Shown here: piece by piece, positions 23,444-35,626 of the stretch | Numbering within the stretch: the first letter of the stretch is position 1 | How the letters are laid out: each line of letters begins with the position of its first letter | Source: Pegea sp. RAD2-039 | Taxonomy: Eukaryota; Chordata; Thaliacea; Salpida; Salpidae | Reading direction: 5' to 3' | DNA: 64,000 bases | Assembly: GCA_034620365.1 (NCBI GenBank) | Contig: JAQGEQ010000192.1 | Coordinates: 1,731,001 to 1,795,000 of the forward strand | Made by a program: the position numbers and the translations under genes | The notes under the pieces: model-generated | What the model saw: the letters and a program-made list of their open reading frames with translations, nothing else | Databases searched by the model: none | What the model was told of the DNA's origin: nothing

Positions 23444-26334
23444 ATAGAACAAATAGAAAAAGTTGACCCTCTTTGCACATCAATAATATCTCGTTAATTA
23501 AAATTTTCTTTTTAATAACTTTACTAGGCAAGATTATGTTACTTGTATTTTAATTGTCTGTCTTTCATTAGTTATTACAAACAGTTTGTACAACAATTTT
23601 TAAGAAAATTCAATTTAAGTTGGTTTAAAGAAATAATTATTTGGTGTAAAGTAAATATTCTGCTTAAGCTATATAAATAATAAATTCTATTAGCTAAAGT
23701 AGACTAACACCAACAAAACCTGTAATTCAAAACATCTGTTATTTACTAATCAACTAGGAAAAAATAGTTCATTAATAACTTCTTTACTATAACTGAGTGT
23801 TATATTAAACTTAAAGTTTCAGTAAATAAGTATTTATCTTCTACCTACCTTATCCAGTAGAGATTTGGGAACATATTGTTCAAAATGACCGAATACTCAA
23901 AAATATACTGTTTTAAAGCATAAGAAATATACAACAAAATTCAAATGGATTTTAAACAATTTTTTTGCAAACACTTTTTAACCTAACCTATTAATATTGT
24001 GCTGGAGGATACTATCATACATTTGCAGCATGTCTTCTAAGCACCTTTTGGCCCCAAGAACAAAAGTCTTTCTTTGAGGCAAGCTTACTTTGACTTAGTG
24101 TTGTTGATTAAAGAGTTTTTTATCAAGCTCTTATATCAGCCAAGCTTGCCTTCTAATAAGTTGTTGTGTCCTACGAAAAGTTAAAACTAGTTTTGCTTGT
24201 ACAAAAACCCCAATCTTTAGTTTGATGTAAAACATTGAATTTACTGCTCATTTTGAATAAATGTACAAAAAATAAGAAAATAAGTGACTAAACAAAATAA
24301 AAAAAATCAATAAATTAACTCCATACATGATACTTTTTTCATACAGTCATACTTTTTACTCAAACCGAAGTCATTATTTTTTTAATGCTGTAATGAAAAT
24401 AAAAAATACATGGAGATTTTCTATTATGATTATTTGATTCAATTCTAGGCTTGAATACTGTTGTTAAATAACTTATTAAGGTTTTTTACTTAATAATCTA
24501 AAAGTTTTATCTTACACAATTCTGCATATTGGTTTGAAAGTTTTTAAAAGATAATTTTAAGAGAGCTCTATAAAAGAACGTATGTACTGATAGTCTCATT
24601 ATTTTAATAATTATAAAAATATTTATAGAATATCTTCTGGTTAAGTATAAATTACTGTGTTTATACTTTTTAAGTTAAGATTTATTTAAAACGTATTCAA
24701 TCAAATTTTTATGTTGTAGTTTTTTTTATTTTAAGATTTTTATAAAAATAAAAGTCTTCATAGTGAATTTATTTTAATTTTGCACCTCAAACTTATTGAA
24801 AAGTTACGTATAGCCCGAATAGAAAGGTCAGCTAAAGCAGTAGGCTGAGTTTATTTATATTTTTTATAAAACAATAAATATAATTTTTAAACCGTTCTTT
24901 GAAAATGTATGTTACGTTTCGACTTTAAAATACCTAAAATTGTAAGTGAACCTAAAACTAACATTCAACGGACAAGAATTAAAGAGCCACGAATAATAAT
25001 TTCTATCGAGTTTTCTGTAGCAGTTATTCGACTAGACTGACTCGAGGAGTAGTTTTTTGTAATACTTATCCCGTTGTTTTTCATTGTACAAGTATTAATC
25101 AACATTTTAACAATTAGCTATTTTTTTTTCAAGTACCTTAGGTTTTTTTTAATCAAATATTTAAAATGTTGGAGTTATTAGTTTTGATGTTATAAATTAA
25201 AGCTTATTTATAAAAGCATTATGATGTCTTTTATTTGTTTAGTTCATAAATAGTTACAATGCATAATTTTTAACTTTAAATATTGATCAATTAAAGGAAA
25301 AACAAATAAAAGACAAATTAAACTTTTTTTATTACAATTGAAAGCATTTTAGAAATATCAATTTGCTAATTTATCAAAAATTTAATTATTATAACATTTT
25401 TATTTTATTATGTTTTATTGTTTTTATTATTTAAATTTTCTATTTATTGTTATTCAAATAACTTTTCATAAATTAAAAAAGCTTAAGGGATATTTTAGAA
25501 GACATTTCTATGAAAAACTGAATTATTTTATGCTTATAGCAATTTAATTTTAATAAAGTATAAACTTTAAAAATCAGTTTTACTTTGTGAACTTAATGAT
25601 GATGACATTTTCAATAAAATATTTCAATCTGCTTATTTAAGGTTGAGTTAAATTTAAACTAACCACTAAATTAGTAGATTTTTTATTTACTTTAACATTT
25701 TTTGCTAAACAAAATTTTTATCATGAAATTTGTTAATTCATATTTATCAAAATTTTAGTTTCTGTAAAATGTTTAAGTATTCTATTATTAGTAACTAATT
25801 TTTCATAAGTTTTATTTAAAAATTTTGTTGTTTTAATAGGTTTTATCAATTTTGTTTATATAAACTTCAATTCTTTATTTATAATTTTATAAAATATAAA
25901 AATGTTTATTTTTAAAGTTGTATTTAGTCTAACAATAGATAATTTATCTTTATTTATTTAGTGAAAATATTTTGTATGTACATTTAACTATAAAGATAAA
26001 TTTGTTTGATTTTTAAATTCTGTAGTATGTAAATTCCTTTTCAGTTTATTTATTGTTTTGAATTTAAACATATTTACTACAAAAAATTATTTATAGTTGT
26101 TTGAAAAGAAAACTTAGATTTAATAATATTCTATTTGTATTTTATTATCTATTGATTTTAAACACATTTGTAGATTAATTTTTAAGTTCAGATATCTTAT
26201 AATATTTTTTTTCAAGTTTTAATTCATGATTAATTTTTAATCTATAATTTAGGACATTTCATAGCTTAGCAATCGGAGTCTATACATGATGGTTAGATAG
26301 AGAAGCAGTATATTTAAGTATTATATTTGTAAAA
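23444..26334. other. 2.9-kb AT-rich intergenic DNA
   Basis: No exon recognised. It holds the formin 3' end (AATAAA near 23678) and the promoter of the zinc-finger gene. A 9-bp inverted repeat (GGCAAGCTT at 24078-24086 with AAGCTTGCC at 24142-24150) is present but of doubtful meaning. Confidence 0.45.
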
Positions 26335-29079
26335 ATGAATGAAGCTGACATTTCATTAGACATTTCAACCAGCAAAAAAGTTGCAATCGATAATGGAAGT
26401 AGTAGTTTACAAGAAACACAGCTAGCTGGAAAACTTATTAAGAAATCCCCAAAGCATATATGTAGTATATGCAATAAACATTTTGTTAGACGTTCAGTTT
26501 TGCTTCGTCATAGTAAAATCCATTTAAACATTAAACCATTTAGATGTAAATTTTGTGAGAGAAAATTTCTTAGAAAAGACAATTTTGCAACACATATGAA
26601 ATCTATTTTAGCTCATAACTTTGAATGTGGTTGTGATCGGTGCTGTATTCACTTCTGTTTTCATTTAATACATGATCAAAGTTTGGAAAATAATGAAAGC
26701 AAATGCTTCACATATCAGTGTAGCATGTGTGCAGAAACTTTTCAAAGTATACCAGATTCAAAAAACCATTTTTTTAAAAGTCACAAAGAAGAAGCAAAAC
26801 TTTTATTGCAATATAATCAAAGTTATTTTGCTCAAAAACTTTTAAATGGTTCTTCAAAACTTCTTTCATGTATTATTTGTGATCAAAAGTTTACATCAAC
26901 CAAAATGATGGAGGAACATAAATGTGAAAAAGATCCTGACTCAGCTGTTATTATAATAGCTCTAGATATGGACTTGGATACACCACCACAGAATGTTTCT
27001 TATGATGATATTTTGGAAAAGTTTGGTTCAGCTGACAACTATTCAGCAAATAATGAAGTGGTGATAAAAGAAAAAGTCACTGTAAGTAATGATTTAGAAA
27101 ATGAAGAGCCTTGCCGAGATAAAGCTGTTGTTGCTTCATTAGATACTGATGATTTACTTTATTATTGTGAAGTTTGTAATAAAAAGCTGAAGTCTCAGGA
27201 AGCAAAGTTAGCTCATGAGATGATGCATAAACATGGTTTTCATAAGAATATACCATGTGGAGTTTGCAGTCGTGTATTTTGTGAGTACTCAAAACTTGTT
27301 CGGCATATTTTTGTGCACACAGGCTCCAAACCTTTTCGTTGTAAATCTTGTTGTAAAGGTTTTAATCAAAGATTTCAGCTGACAAATCATGAAGTTGATT
27401 GTTTGAAAAAATCCACAATATCAGCTGATTCTGAAAGTCTGAAACAAACTGATTGTAAAAGCATAAAACAAGCTGATACTGAAAATAGAAAACAAAGTAA
27501 TAATGAAGCTTGTATGAAAGTATCTAATAATAAAACCAAATCACGAAAAGGTTTAGATTGCCACATATGTCATAAATACATTGCTGATCACTCAAAAATG
27601 GATAGACATTTAAGATCTCATAGTGGACCTAAGCCATATGCTTGTAAATACTGTTTTAGAAGATTTGCAAAGATGGAGCATCTAAGGATTCATGAGGATG
27701 CTTATTGTTCAGTCAAACCGCAAGGTCATAAAGTAGCTCTTCTTGATCAAGATGAGTCGGATTTTTCACCTCACACCAGCTTGAAAAAAGGTATTCCTTG
27801 TAAAGTTTGTAAAAAAAGTTTTACTGAATATTCTAAGTTGATAAAACATATGCAGTCTCATGATTCAAATCAAAAAGTCGATAATGAAAAAGAAAGAATA
27901 AAATCTGATGATAAACAAAAGGATTTTCTGGTCTTGGAACCACAAGCTGATGAAAATTTAAAAGATATCTCCATAGAAGATAGTAAAATAGTTGTAGACC
28001 AATCATTAGATTGCACAAATGAAGTATTTTGTTGTAAAATTTGTGGGAAAAACCTTTCTTCAAAAGAAGCAGAAATGGCTCATGAGATGATGCACAAGCA
28101 TGGTTGTAACAAAAATATTCCCTGTGGTATTTGTAAAACTCCCTTTCCTGAATATTCCAAGTTAGTTCGACATTTAATTAAACATACAGGATCTAAACCT
28201 TTTACTTGTAAGTATTGTAATAAACGTTTTGCACATAAATGTCATCTAAGCTGTCATGAGGTTGCTTATTGCTTGAAAAAACCTAAAGAAGAAAGAAGTG
28301 AATTTTCAAGTCAACTTCTCGATAAAAAATGTCTTCAATGTTACATTTGTCATAAACGGTTTGCTGAACACTCAAAGTTGATTAGACATTTAAAAACTCA
28401 CAGTGGATCCAAAGCTTTTGGATGTCAATATTGTCCGGCAAGATTTTCTAAGAAAGCTTATCTAAGTATTCATGAAAGAACCAATTGTATGTTAAGACTT
28501 ATACATAAAGGACTTGTAGAAAAAAATGAAGATCGCCCAGATGGTGTAGTATCTTGTAAGACTTGTGACAAAAAGTTTTACTGCTATGAAAATATGAAAC
28601 AACATTTACTAAGTCATAGCTCCACAAAACCCTCTTCCCATAATTCACTTTCACAATGTACGAAATCTGTTGATATAATTAGTTCAAAGAGAGCTACAGA
28701 TTGTTCTGGAATTGAAATGTTGGAAGATTCGAAAGATACCAACCAAGATGATGGAAATAAACCTTATATGTGTCAACCATGTCATAAATCATTTTGTACT
28801 GAATCTGAATTCACAAACCATATTGCCATTCATCATGAATCTAGCCGACCATTTACCTGTTGTTTGTGTGAAGTTGAGTTTGAGTTTGGAGATTCGCTTT
28901 CATCTCATTTCGACCAGTTTCACACTCAAAACAATTTACTTTTTCAATCGTTGTTAGACATCAACAATCCAATTAAATGTAATTTATGTCAAAAAGCTTT
29001 TTTATCTTTGAATCATTTTCATACCCATCTCATAGCAGTTCATCCTGATAAAAAATGCAATAAATATTCAATAAAATAA
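26335..29079 (+). CDS. Intronless multi-C2H2/C2HC zinc-finger protein, 914 residues
   Basis: A single open frame from the ATG at 26335 to TAA. It holds about 17 zinc fingers in clusters, some joined by TGEKP-like linkers (HTGSKPF, HSGPKPY, HSGSKAF), so it is a nuclear DNA-binding protein by family. Several second fingers of a pair end in Cys rather than His (HEVDC, HEDAYC, HEVAYC, HERTNC), making a repeating C2H2-C2HC pair. A block around residues 280-360 (AHEMMHKHG, NIPCG, HTGSKPF) recurs at about 565-645, showing internal duplication. Acidic, Lys-rich spacers separate clusters. No KRAB, SCAN, BTB or ZAD domain is seen. The target and exact orthologue are unknown. A polyadenylation signal (AATAAA) overlaps the stop codon. 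No intron, unlike most genes here. Confidence 0.93.
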   Translation: MNEADISLDISTSKKVAIDNGSSSLQETQLAGKLIKKSPKHICSICNKHFVRRSVLLRHSKIHLNIKPFRCKFCERKFLRKDNFATHMKSILAHNFECGCDRCCIHFCFHLIHDQSLENNESKCFTYQCSMCAETFQSIPDSKNHFFKSHKEEAKLLLQYNQSYFAQKLLNGSSKLLSCIICDQKFTSTKMMEEHKCEKDPDSAVIIIALDMDLDTPPQNVSYDDILEKFGSADNYSANNEVVIKEKVTVSNDLENEEPCRDKAVVASLDTDDLLYYCEVCNKKLKSQEAKLAHEMMHKHGFHKNIPCGVCSRVFCEYSKLVRHIFVHTGSKPFRCKSCCKGFNQRFQLTNHEVDCLKKSTISADSESLKQTDCKSIKQADTENRKQSNNEACMKVSNNKTKSRKGLDCHICHKYIADHSKMDRHLRSHSGPKPYACKYCFRRFAKMEHLRIHEDAYCSVKPQGHKVALLDQDESDFSPHTSLKKGIPCKVCKKSFTEYSKLIKHMQSHDSNQKVDNEKERIKSDDKQKDFLVLEPQADENLKDISIEDSKIVVDQSLDCTNEVFCCKICGKNLSSKEAEMAHEMMHKHGCNKNIPCGICKTPFPEYSKLVRHLIKHTGSKPFTCKYCNKRFAHKCHLSCHEVAYCLKKPKEERSEFSSQLLDKKCLQCYICHKRFAEHSKLIRHLKTHSGSKAFGCQYCPARFSKKAYLSIHERTNCMLRLIHKGLVEKNEDRPDGVVSCKTCDKKFYCYENMKQHLLSHSSTKPSSHNSLSQCTKSVDIISSKRATDCSGIEMLEDSKDTNQDDGNKPYMCQPCHKSFCTESEFTNHIAIHHESSRPFTCCLCEVEFEFGDSLSSHFDQFHTQNNLLFQSLLDINNPIKCNLCQKAFLSLNHFHTHLIAVHPDKKCNKYSIK

Positions 29080-31053
29080 TTAAGCTTTATGTTTATCTAA
29101 ACAGATTTGTGAATTGTTAATCTGATAAAACATTTTTGAATATTTCATGTTTTGTGAAACGTGTTCAGCTGTTGTTGTTGTTAAAGCCTTACCTCAGTTT
29201 ATTCGATATTTTCTGATTTTATAGTATAAGATATCAACCTTTTTTTGTATGATTCTGATCAAATTGAATCTTATTATACAATTTAGACGATAAAAAATAA
29301 TACACATGACTATTGAGAAAAAAATGTACCTCTATATTTAACAAAAATGTTTTTATACAACTTTTATCATCTGGTTGTAAAATTGTTCAAGTTTTTGAAA
29401 TAATTTTTATCATGCTAATCTGAACTCTTTTACCATAACCTTAAAATCTCTCAAAATCTTGATTTTTAAATAATGAAATCTTTTTATATTATTAAATAAC
29501 TGTTGAAGGTGAAACTAGAAAAATTTGTTCATATAAATACTTCTTTTTGTTTGAATATTATGATGAGACTTGATGCGATGTTTTTATATTGATGAAAATT
29601 TAGTTGGTTATAATGGTGGTTGGAAATTTGTGTTATTAAAATGTTGTTTATAGTTAATAAACTAGAAAACAATCTTATCAATTTTGTCTGTTTTTAGAAA
29701 AAGATGTCAGTTTTATTATTGATTTTAGCTAAAATAGTTCACTTTAACAAACTCAATTATTATTACTTGTCATTTTTATCAAACTATTAAAGTAATCACT
29801 ACATCACTATACAAATAGTATCTAGTAAACAAATTTAGCTTGTAAGTAAACAAATTTAGATTGAGAAGGGATTGAGATACTAAGAAAAGTAGATTTGATA
29901 CAAAAAATAAAAAAATAAGATTGAAAAAAATCTGCTGCTTAAGTACAAGCGAGTCAAATCATTCCGTGGACTCAGCTCTTTAATAAGTCAGGAAGTTTGT
30001 TTCATTGACTATTTTAAAGAATTTAGTCGCGTTTTTTTGAGCAACTTTCTTCTCTCTAACCAGCTTTAGAAAAACTTTAGTTTTACTACTATATGTGAGT
30101 TGCATCTAAAAACTTTTTGGCACGATAAAATGTGTCCTCATCTACAAAAGGGTTAGAATCTACCGTTTTAAGTAAAAGGATTTTAAGCTGATGTTTGTAG
30201 ACAGATTATTGTTTGGTATTAAATACTTTAAACATTAGAAATGGTTTATTAATTTTCAACTTCTAATCTTTAGTTGGTATTTCTTATTTATGAAGACAAC
30301 TAAATACGATACTACAAAAATAAATTTTACTAATTTCACTGTTCAGAAGCTGTAATGTCTTACCTATTTCAATTTTTTTCAGCTGTAATCAGATTGATTA
30401 TTTAAATATTTCAGATTTGTATTAATGGGAACAATATTTGAGTAGAATGTCAACTTTAAACCTAACCAAGGTATCTTGACTTCGACAAATGTTGAATTCG
30501 TGAACTCATCTTCTATTGAAATCTTATCTTAAAATACAATTGTGTCTGCAAATATATCTGCTTTTTTATATTTAAATTTAAGAATAAACTTAGCTGTGAT
30601 CATCATTTCACAAAATTTCCAAAAAAAATTGCGAAAAATACATATTTTCATTTTATTATTACCACTATTATCTACTTTATAGTCTCTTTTAAATTAGTAA
30701 GAGGTTTTTTACATGGCAAAACTCAAGAAGCACTTAAAATTGAAGATAAGTTTTTTTAAATTGTAAAAGCTTAGAATAATTGATGGCTAATTTTTTTTGA
30801 CTAATATATATAATTTGCATGAACAAACAAAGCATAAGAAAGTTATTAAAATAAAGTTATTTTCATTTGGTGCAAAAATTATTAGAAAATGGAATGTAAG
30901 ACTGGAGAAGATTTGATCTAAACCAGCGTTAAAGAGAATTTCTAACAAAGCCGCTAAATGTTATACAGAAATACAGAATAAAAAAGCCGAGACACATAGA
31001 CTACAATGAAGTCTACTTCTCCGTTGAAGTAGTTTTGAATTTTGGTGTTAGTT
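29080..31053. other. Intergenic DNA between convergent zinc-finger and SAXO genes
   Basis: No exon recognised. Contains both 3' ends. A short hairpin (CTACTTC/GAAGTAG) at about 31014-31031 lies just past the SAXO stop. Confidence 0.45.
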
Positions 31054-33337
31054 TTAAGTTTTGATTCCTTCTCGTTGCTTAAACCATTCAGGTGTTGGAT
31101 ATCGAATAGAATCTTTCATCGATTTAGTGACGTAGCTACTTTTATAGATTGTTCGGTCATCTAACGGGTGCTGAGATCTTAAAGTATCATTTCCTGGCTT
31201 ACAAGATTTAGATGGTACAACACCAACTGGTTGCTTATAGAAATGAGAAAATGTTGTAACCCCATCAAATGGAACTAAAAAACAAGTTTTGGTGTCAAAT
31301 GAGATAGTTTGAAGTAGTTGATGAAACATTTCTAATATTTTAATAAGATGAAGTTGATGATTTTATGAAAATTTTGTTGAATTAATTTAAGTTTTTACAA
31401 AAATAAATTATTTAATTTCTATTTTATATACAAACTATTCGAAGAATAAGAACTTTTAACTTGATAAGTATTAATAAACTGCACGACATTTTGAAGGGTT
31501 TCTAATTAAATTTTAGTAAATCAACCCACCTTCTGATTTCAAATACTTGTTTTCCATCTTATACAATTCCCGTTTGACTGGCCAAATTCGAAAATCATTT
31601 CGATAATTTGTACTTCCATCAAATTCACCTAACTCTCCTCGTTTATTAGGTGGTCGCAATGCTTCAGCTGGACGACCATTAGTATGAACATAAGCAGTCC
31701 CAGTAGTGGTCTTTAAATCAATTAGTCCGGTAGGAGGGACATACGAAGGCATTTGATGTCTATTAGGGCGATCTACAGGCCAAGCAATGAAGCGATCACG
31801 AAATTCAGAAGAATTAGCCAAAGGCTGTTTGCTTCTCAAAGGTGATTCTGAGGGCTTCATACTTTCGCGGACGCTCGACTGTTTTGCTGTGAAATCATCT
31901 CTGAATGTAGTCGCATTTGCCATTGGAACACTAGGCGCTCTATAAGGTTGTGGAGTCCTAACACTCCTCTTCTCTAACTGATGAGCTACAAAATCAGATC
32001 GATGCATGGTTCTAGTCTCAAGAGGAGCAGATGATTTGAGAGCCACGCTCATAGGTTTTGCAGATTCACGTTTTGTCTGATACTTAGATGGAAAGTCCTG
32101 AAAGATGAAAAAATTAAGATGAATGATGTAGTGGAGATCATGTGGCTGTTTTATTTCTTTTACTGATTTGAACAAACTCTCGCAAAAGTCTTTTGCTCAG
32201 TACCTTCAACTCTCTTTGATTGACAGACTAAATATATCCAATCAAGTTTTATTAAAATTTATATTGCAGTAAATCCTTGGAGCATTAGTTGCTGATGTTA
32301 TCACATGACAAAGTTTATTTGGCATTAAATTGATTTAATAAATAATGAGATCGGAATTCAATCTGATAGCGCAGAGAGATCTCTTGCTTGTATGAAAGTG
32401 AAAACTTTGCTATTTAAGAGCTAGAAAATCATGAAAAGTTGACAAACCCGTTGAAATGTGGACATCGCTTCCATTTTATTTGTGGGTGGAGCCCATGAAT
32501 GGACTGGTCCAAATTTTTCAATGGGCTGATAAGTCCACTGGCGATAATCATCTGTAGATAAACTATCTTTGAGCATTTGACAGTTTTGAAACTAATTTAA
32601 ATGAAGTTTGCTCACGTGAATAAGTGGGCAGGGCCTCAAACTTCTTTCCAGATGGCCGAGTCTGCTCGCTACGCTTGATTGGTTGAGCTGGGTGAGCACC
32701 TTGGTGCCCAGGATAGTCATAAGTATACATACTCTTGTCTTGCATTGCTTGAGTAGGTGCAATGTATGGTAACTTTGGTGGAAGTTCATGTTTTTGTAGC
32801 TCATGAGGTTGATAATCAATACTATAGGTTTTGATATAAATAAAAAGTTTTGTTAAAAAGAACTTTTTTACCTGAAAGTTGTTTTATTTGACATTTTGTT
32901 TCCAGGCTGCCTATATGTTTGGTTGGGCCTAAAGCTAGTTGGTGGAGGTAGATTATGAGCAATGTACTCATCCACATATTGGGTCTGTTTACCTTGTCCA
33001 TGCCCATAATCAAGTACACCACTTCGACCAGCTCGGTGCCACCTTATTATTTAACATTTTTGATTCATAATTTATATTTTACTAATGTTTCTGCAGTTCC
33101 CTATTCTTTATATAGCAATTATGCTAAATTGTGATACTTAAGACCTTAAACACATTGTTTTTGGTTTGCTATAAGAGCTGTATAATTTGTCACTTGCAGC
33201 CATGTGTTGAATAAAGTAAATAAGTTTTACAAAAATTCACTTGAAAGAATATGCTAATTTACTTAATTTCTAATTACTTTCTATTCAAATTTCATATATA
33301 TCACATGTACTCACCATTTAGAAGTTTGTTTCATCAT
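31054..33337 (-). CDS. SAXO: SAXO-family axonemal microtubule-stabilising protein, six exons
   Basis: Exons (- strand) 33337-33315, 33042-32872, 32821-32616, 32551-32448, 32097-31530 and 31274-31054 join in phase to 430 residues. The sequence is basic, Pro/Tyr-rich and made of spaced microtubule-binding 'Mn' type repeats: HDYRQWTYQPIEKFG, TMHRSDFVAHQLEKR, TTFRDDFTAKQ, SEFRDRFIAWPVDRP, TNYRNDFRIWPVKRE and a final DRTIYKSSYVTKSM. SAXO proteins (FAM154) line the inside or surface of cilia, flagella and basal-body microtubules. The first exon is tiny (MMKQTSKW). The acceptor of exon 2 is TAATAAG/G. A LINE tail sits in intron 1 (33060-33228). It is head to head with CFAP206, another axoneme gene. 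Which SAXO paralogue it is cannot be decided here. Confidence 0.9.
33060..33228 (+). mobile_element. Solo 3' tail of LINE family A (copy 2)
   Basis: Shares the blocks TTCTGCAG...TATATAGC...AAATTGTGAT with about 42390-42440 and TTTGCTATAAGA...TTGAATAAAGTAAATAA with 7828-7890. It lies in intron 1 of the SAXO gene. Confidence 0.7.
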
Positions 33338-35626
33338 TTTTAGAGGTCAAATAAAAGCTTTTATTTCTACAAAAATACAAAATTAATTATTATATAAAAA
33401 CTTTAATATTTTACATAAAATAATAACTTAATGAACCTGATATCTACATAACTGAAACACAAAAAGTCAAAAAAACTTTCTAAAGTATTAAATAATCAAG
33501 AACAAAAACACTTTTACTAAAAAAATAACATATTTACTAAACATTTCTCGATTAAAAATACTGAATGCAAAATTATTGTACAACAATCATCCTTTTGACT
33601 TTCTTATTAATACAAGAGTTTACAAAATATATCTTAAAATGACACAAATGAAGTAAAGTTATCAAAACACATTAGTTTGTTTAAAATAAATAATAGAATT
33701 ACTTTGTTATAATGAAAAGAAATTAAAAACAACAAAGGCCAATGTTTTCAACAAAAAGTTTGTATGCTCAAATTTATTTTGAAAAGTTTACCTTATAATA
33801 AAATATCCCAGCTTTTTCAGAACTGTGTCATACTTTTATTTACATAAAGACAATTATAGTAAATCTGAAAAATTGTTCAAAATATATTTGAAAATAATCA
33901 AACTACTTTTATAAAATAAAATATTTTTTAAAGTTTATTAAGCAACTTAGCAAAAACGTAAAAATCCAAAAAATATTATTGTAATCAAATTAAACAAAGT
34001 AAATACAACAATTAATAAATTAAAAATGAGTTTTGTGTTTAACTTCTTTTTTTATTAAAGCAACTTCAAACATAACCAAAATTATTATTCAACAAATTAA
34101 AGCTAAGAAAATGATGAAATTAGGTCAAGCGTTGATTAAATAAAATCTATTTAATAAAACTTTACATAAAATAGTAAAAAAATTACATGTAGAAGATGTA
34201 GTGAATATTTTTTGACAAGTAATTTGGTTTAATATACTTTAAAGTCAAAAAACTAAATTAATCCACAAACAGTATCACTAGATTTCAATTCCCTATCATA
34301 ATTTAAAAAAACAAGCTCACTACTTACAAATTAGATCAGGTATATCTTTCATAAAACTTATAATAATCAATATTTGCCTGTTATACCCTACTTCCTCAAC
34401 TTGCCGCGTTCTTTAATAACAGTATCACAACTATACAAATTGTAACTAAGAAGCGCATAACGTTGCTAGGTGTCGCTTACTAGCACCACCTAGCAAATGG
34501 TATACGATAATGACCCGAATATAAAATTGTATTAAAAAAAAAACAATAAATAATTAGATAATGAAATAAATAATCAGATAATGAACAATAAAAAAAGATA
34601 AATCTTGCTTAAAAAAAGTGAAAGTAAAACTTTTTAACTTAAAACCTAAAATATTTTGAAAATTCAAAGTAAGTTAAGTAGAAACTTTACAGTTTTTTTT
34701 GGTGTAGCATTTTTCGTCACTTACTGTATATAAATAAAGTTCTTAAATCGGTATCATTGTAAGTAAGCTATTAATGTAACATTGGTAATCATATGATTTA
34801 TATAGTTAGACTTTATACTTAATAGTTATACTGCTCTATCGTCAGTGAATGATTTAAAAAATTCTATATAAATTTGAACCTTATTTTTTCAAGCTACGAT
34901 TTTCTGCTTGAAAAAGCTTCTGCAACTTTTTATATTAAAGACTTTACTGTTTATATGGCAGAATATATTATTTTTAAATAATGTTATGTATTTTATATAA
35001 GCCGAAAAAGACATTTACGTCAAACACCATTTTCCTCCCGTAACTATGCCAATAATCAAGCACTAAAAGCTTACTTTAGACTAATGTACTAAATGCTTTG
35101 TGAGTTTTGTTTATTCTGCTTTATTATAGTGCTACTGAGTAAAGATATGAATATTATAATTATGATAATATAATTTATAAAATTTAAGCATTTTGAATAA
35201 GTTTGATATGTACCACAATTTTATAACTTTGACTAAAACCACTTATAATGCTTTTATATCTCTTATTTTTTTTTTATTTAATTCAAATTGAAAATTAATA
35301 AGACATTTTAAATCTTATTTTAAGCTTTCTGAATTATTTATTTTTATCATAATTAAAAAGAAGTTGTTTTATCCTTATGTCAGTTTTAGAGTTGTGTTTT
35401 TAATTTTAAAAAGTTTTTTTAATATTATTTTAATATCTATAAAAGATTTTTTTCTAAACTGATTATTTTTTAAAACTTCACATTATTCCTTCTTCTATAT
35501 TTATTCATCTACATAAATGTTATCCTTTTGTAAATTTCCAGGTAGAAATAAAAAAAAACTTTTTGTTTCAATGTTAAAACGTTTTTATTAAAGTTTTTTT
35601 GAAGCACATAATCAAAGCTAATTGAA
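33338..35626. other. 2.3-kb head-to-head promoter region of SAXO and CFAP206
   Basis: AT-rich, no exon. The two start codons face away from it. The only GC-richer island is around 34450-34500 and holds a perfect inverted repeat listed separately. Confidence 0.5.
34463..34496. repeat. Perfect 10-bp inverted repeat with RFX-like half-sites
   Basis: TTGCTAGGTG (34463-34472) and CACCTAGCAA (34487-34496) are exact reverse complements separated by 14 bases. The outer ends, GTTGCTA and TAGCAA, resemble RFX half-sites (GTTGCYA) that drive cilia genes. The normal X-box has half-sites only 0-3 bases apart, so this would be an unusual form. Confidence 0.5.

Noticed and set aside
24078-24150. 9-bp inverted repeat GGCAAGCTT/AAGCTTGCC
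   Set aside because: Partly self-palindromic (AAGCTT) with a 55-base spacer; expected by chance at this scale.
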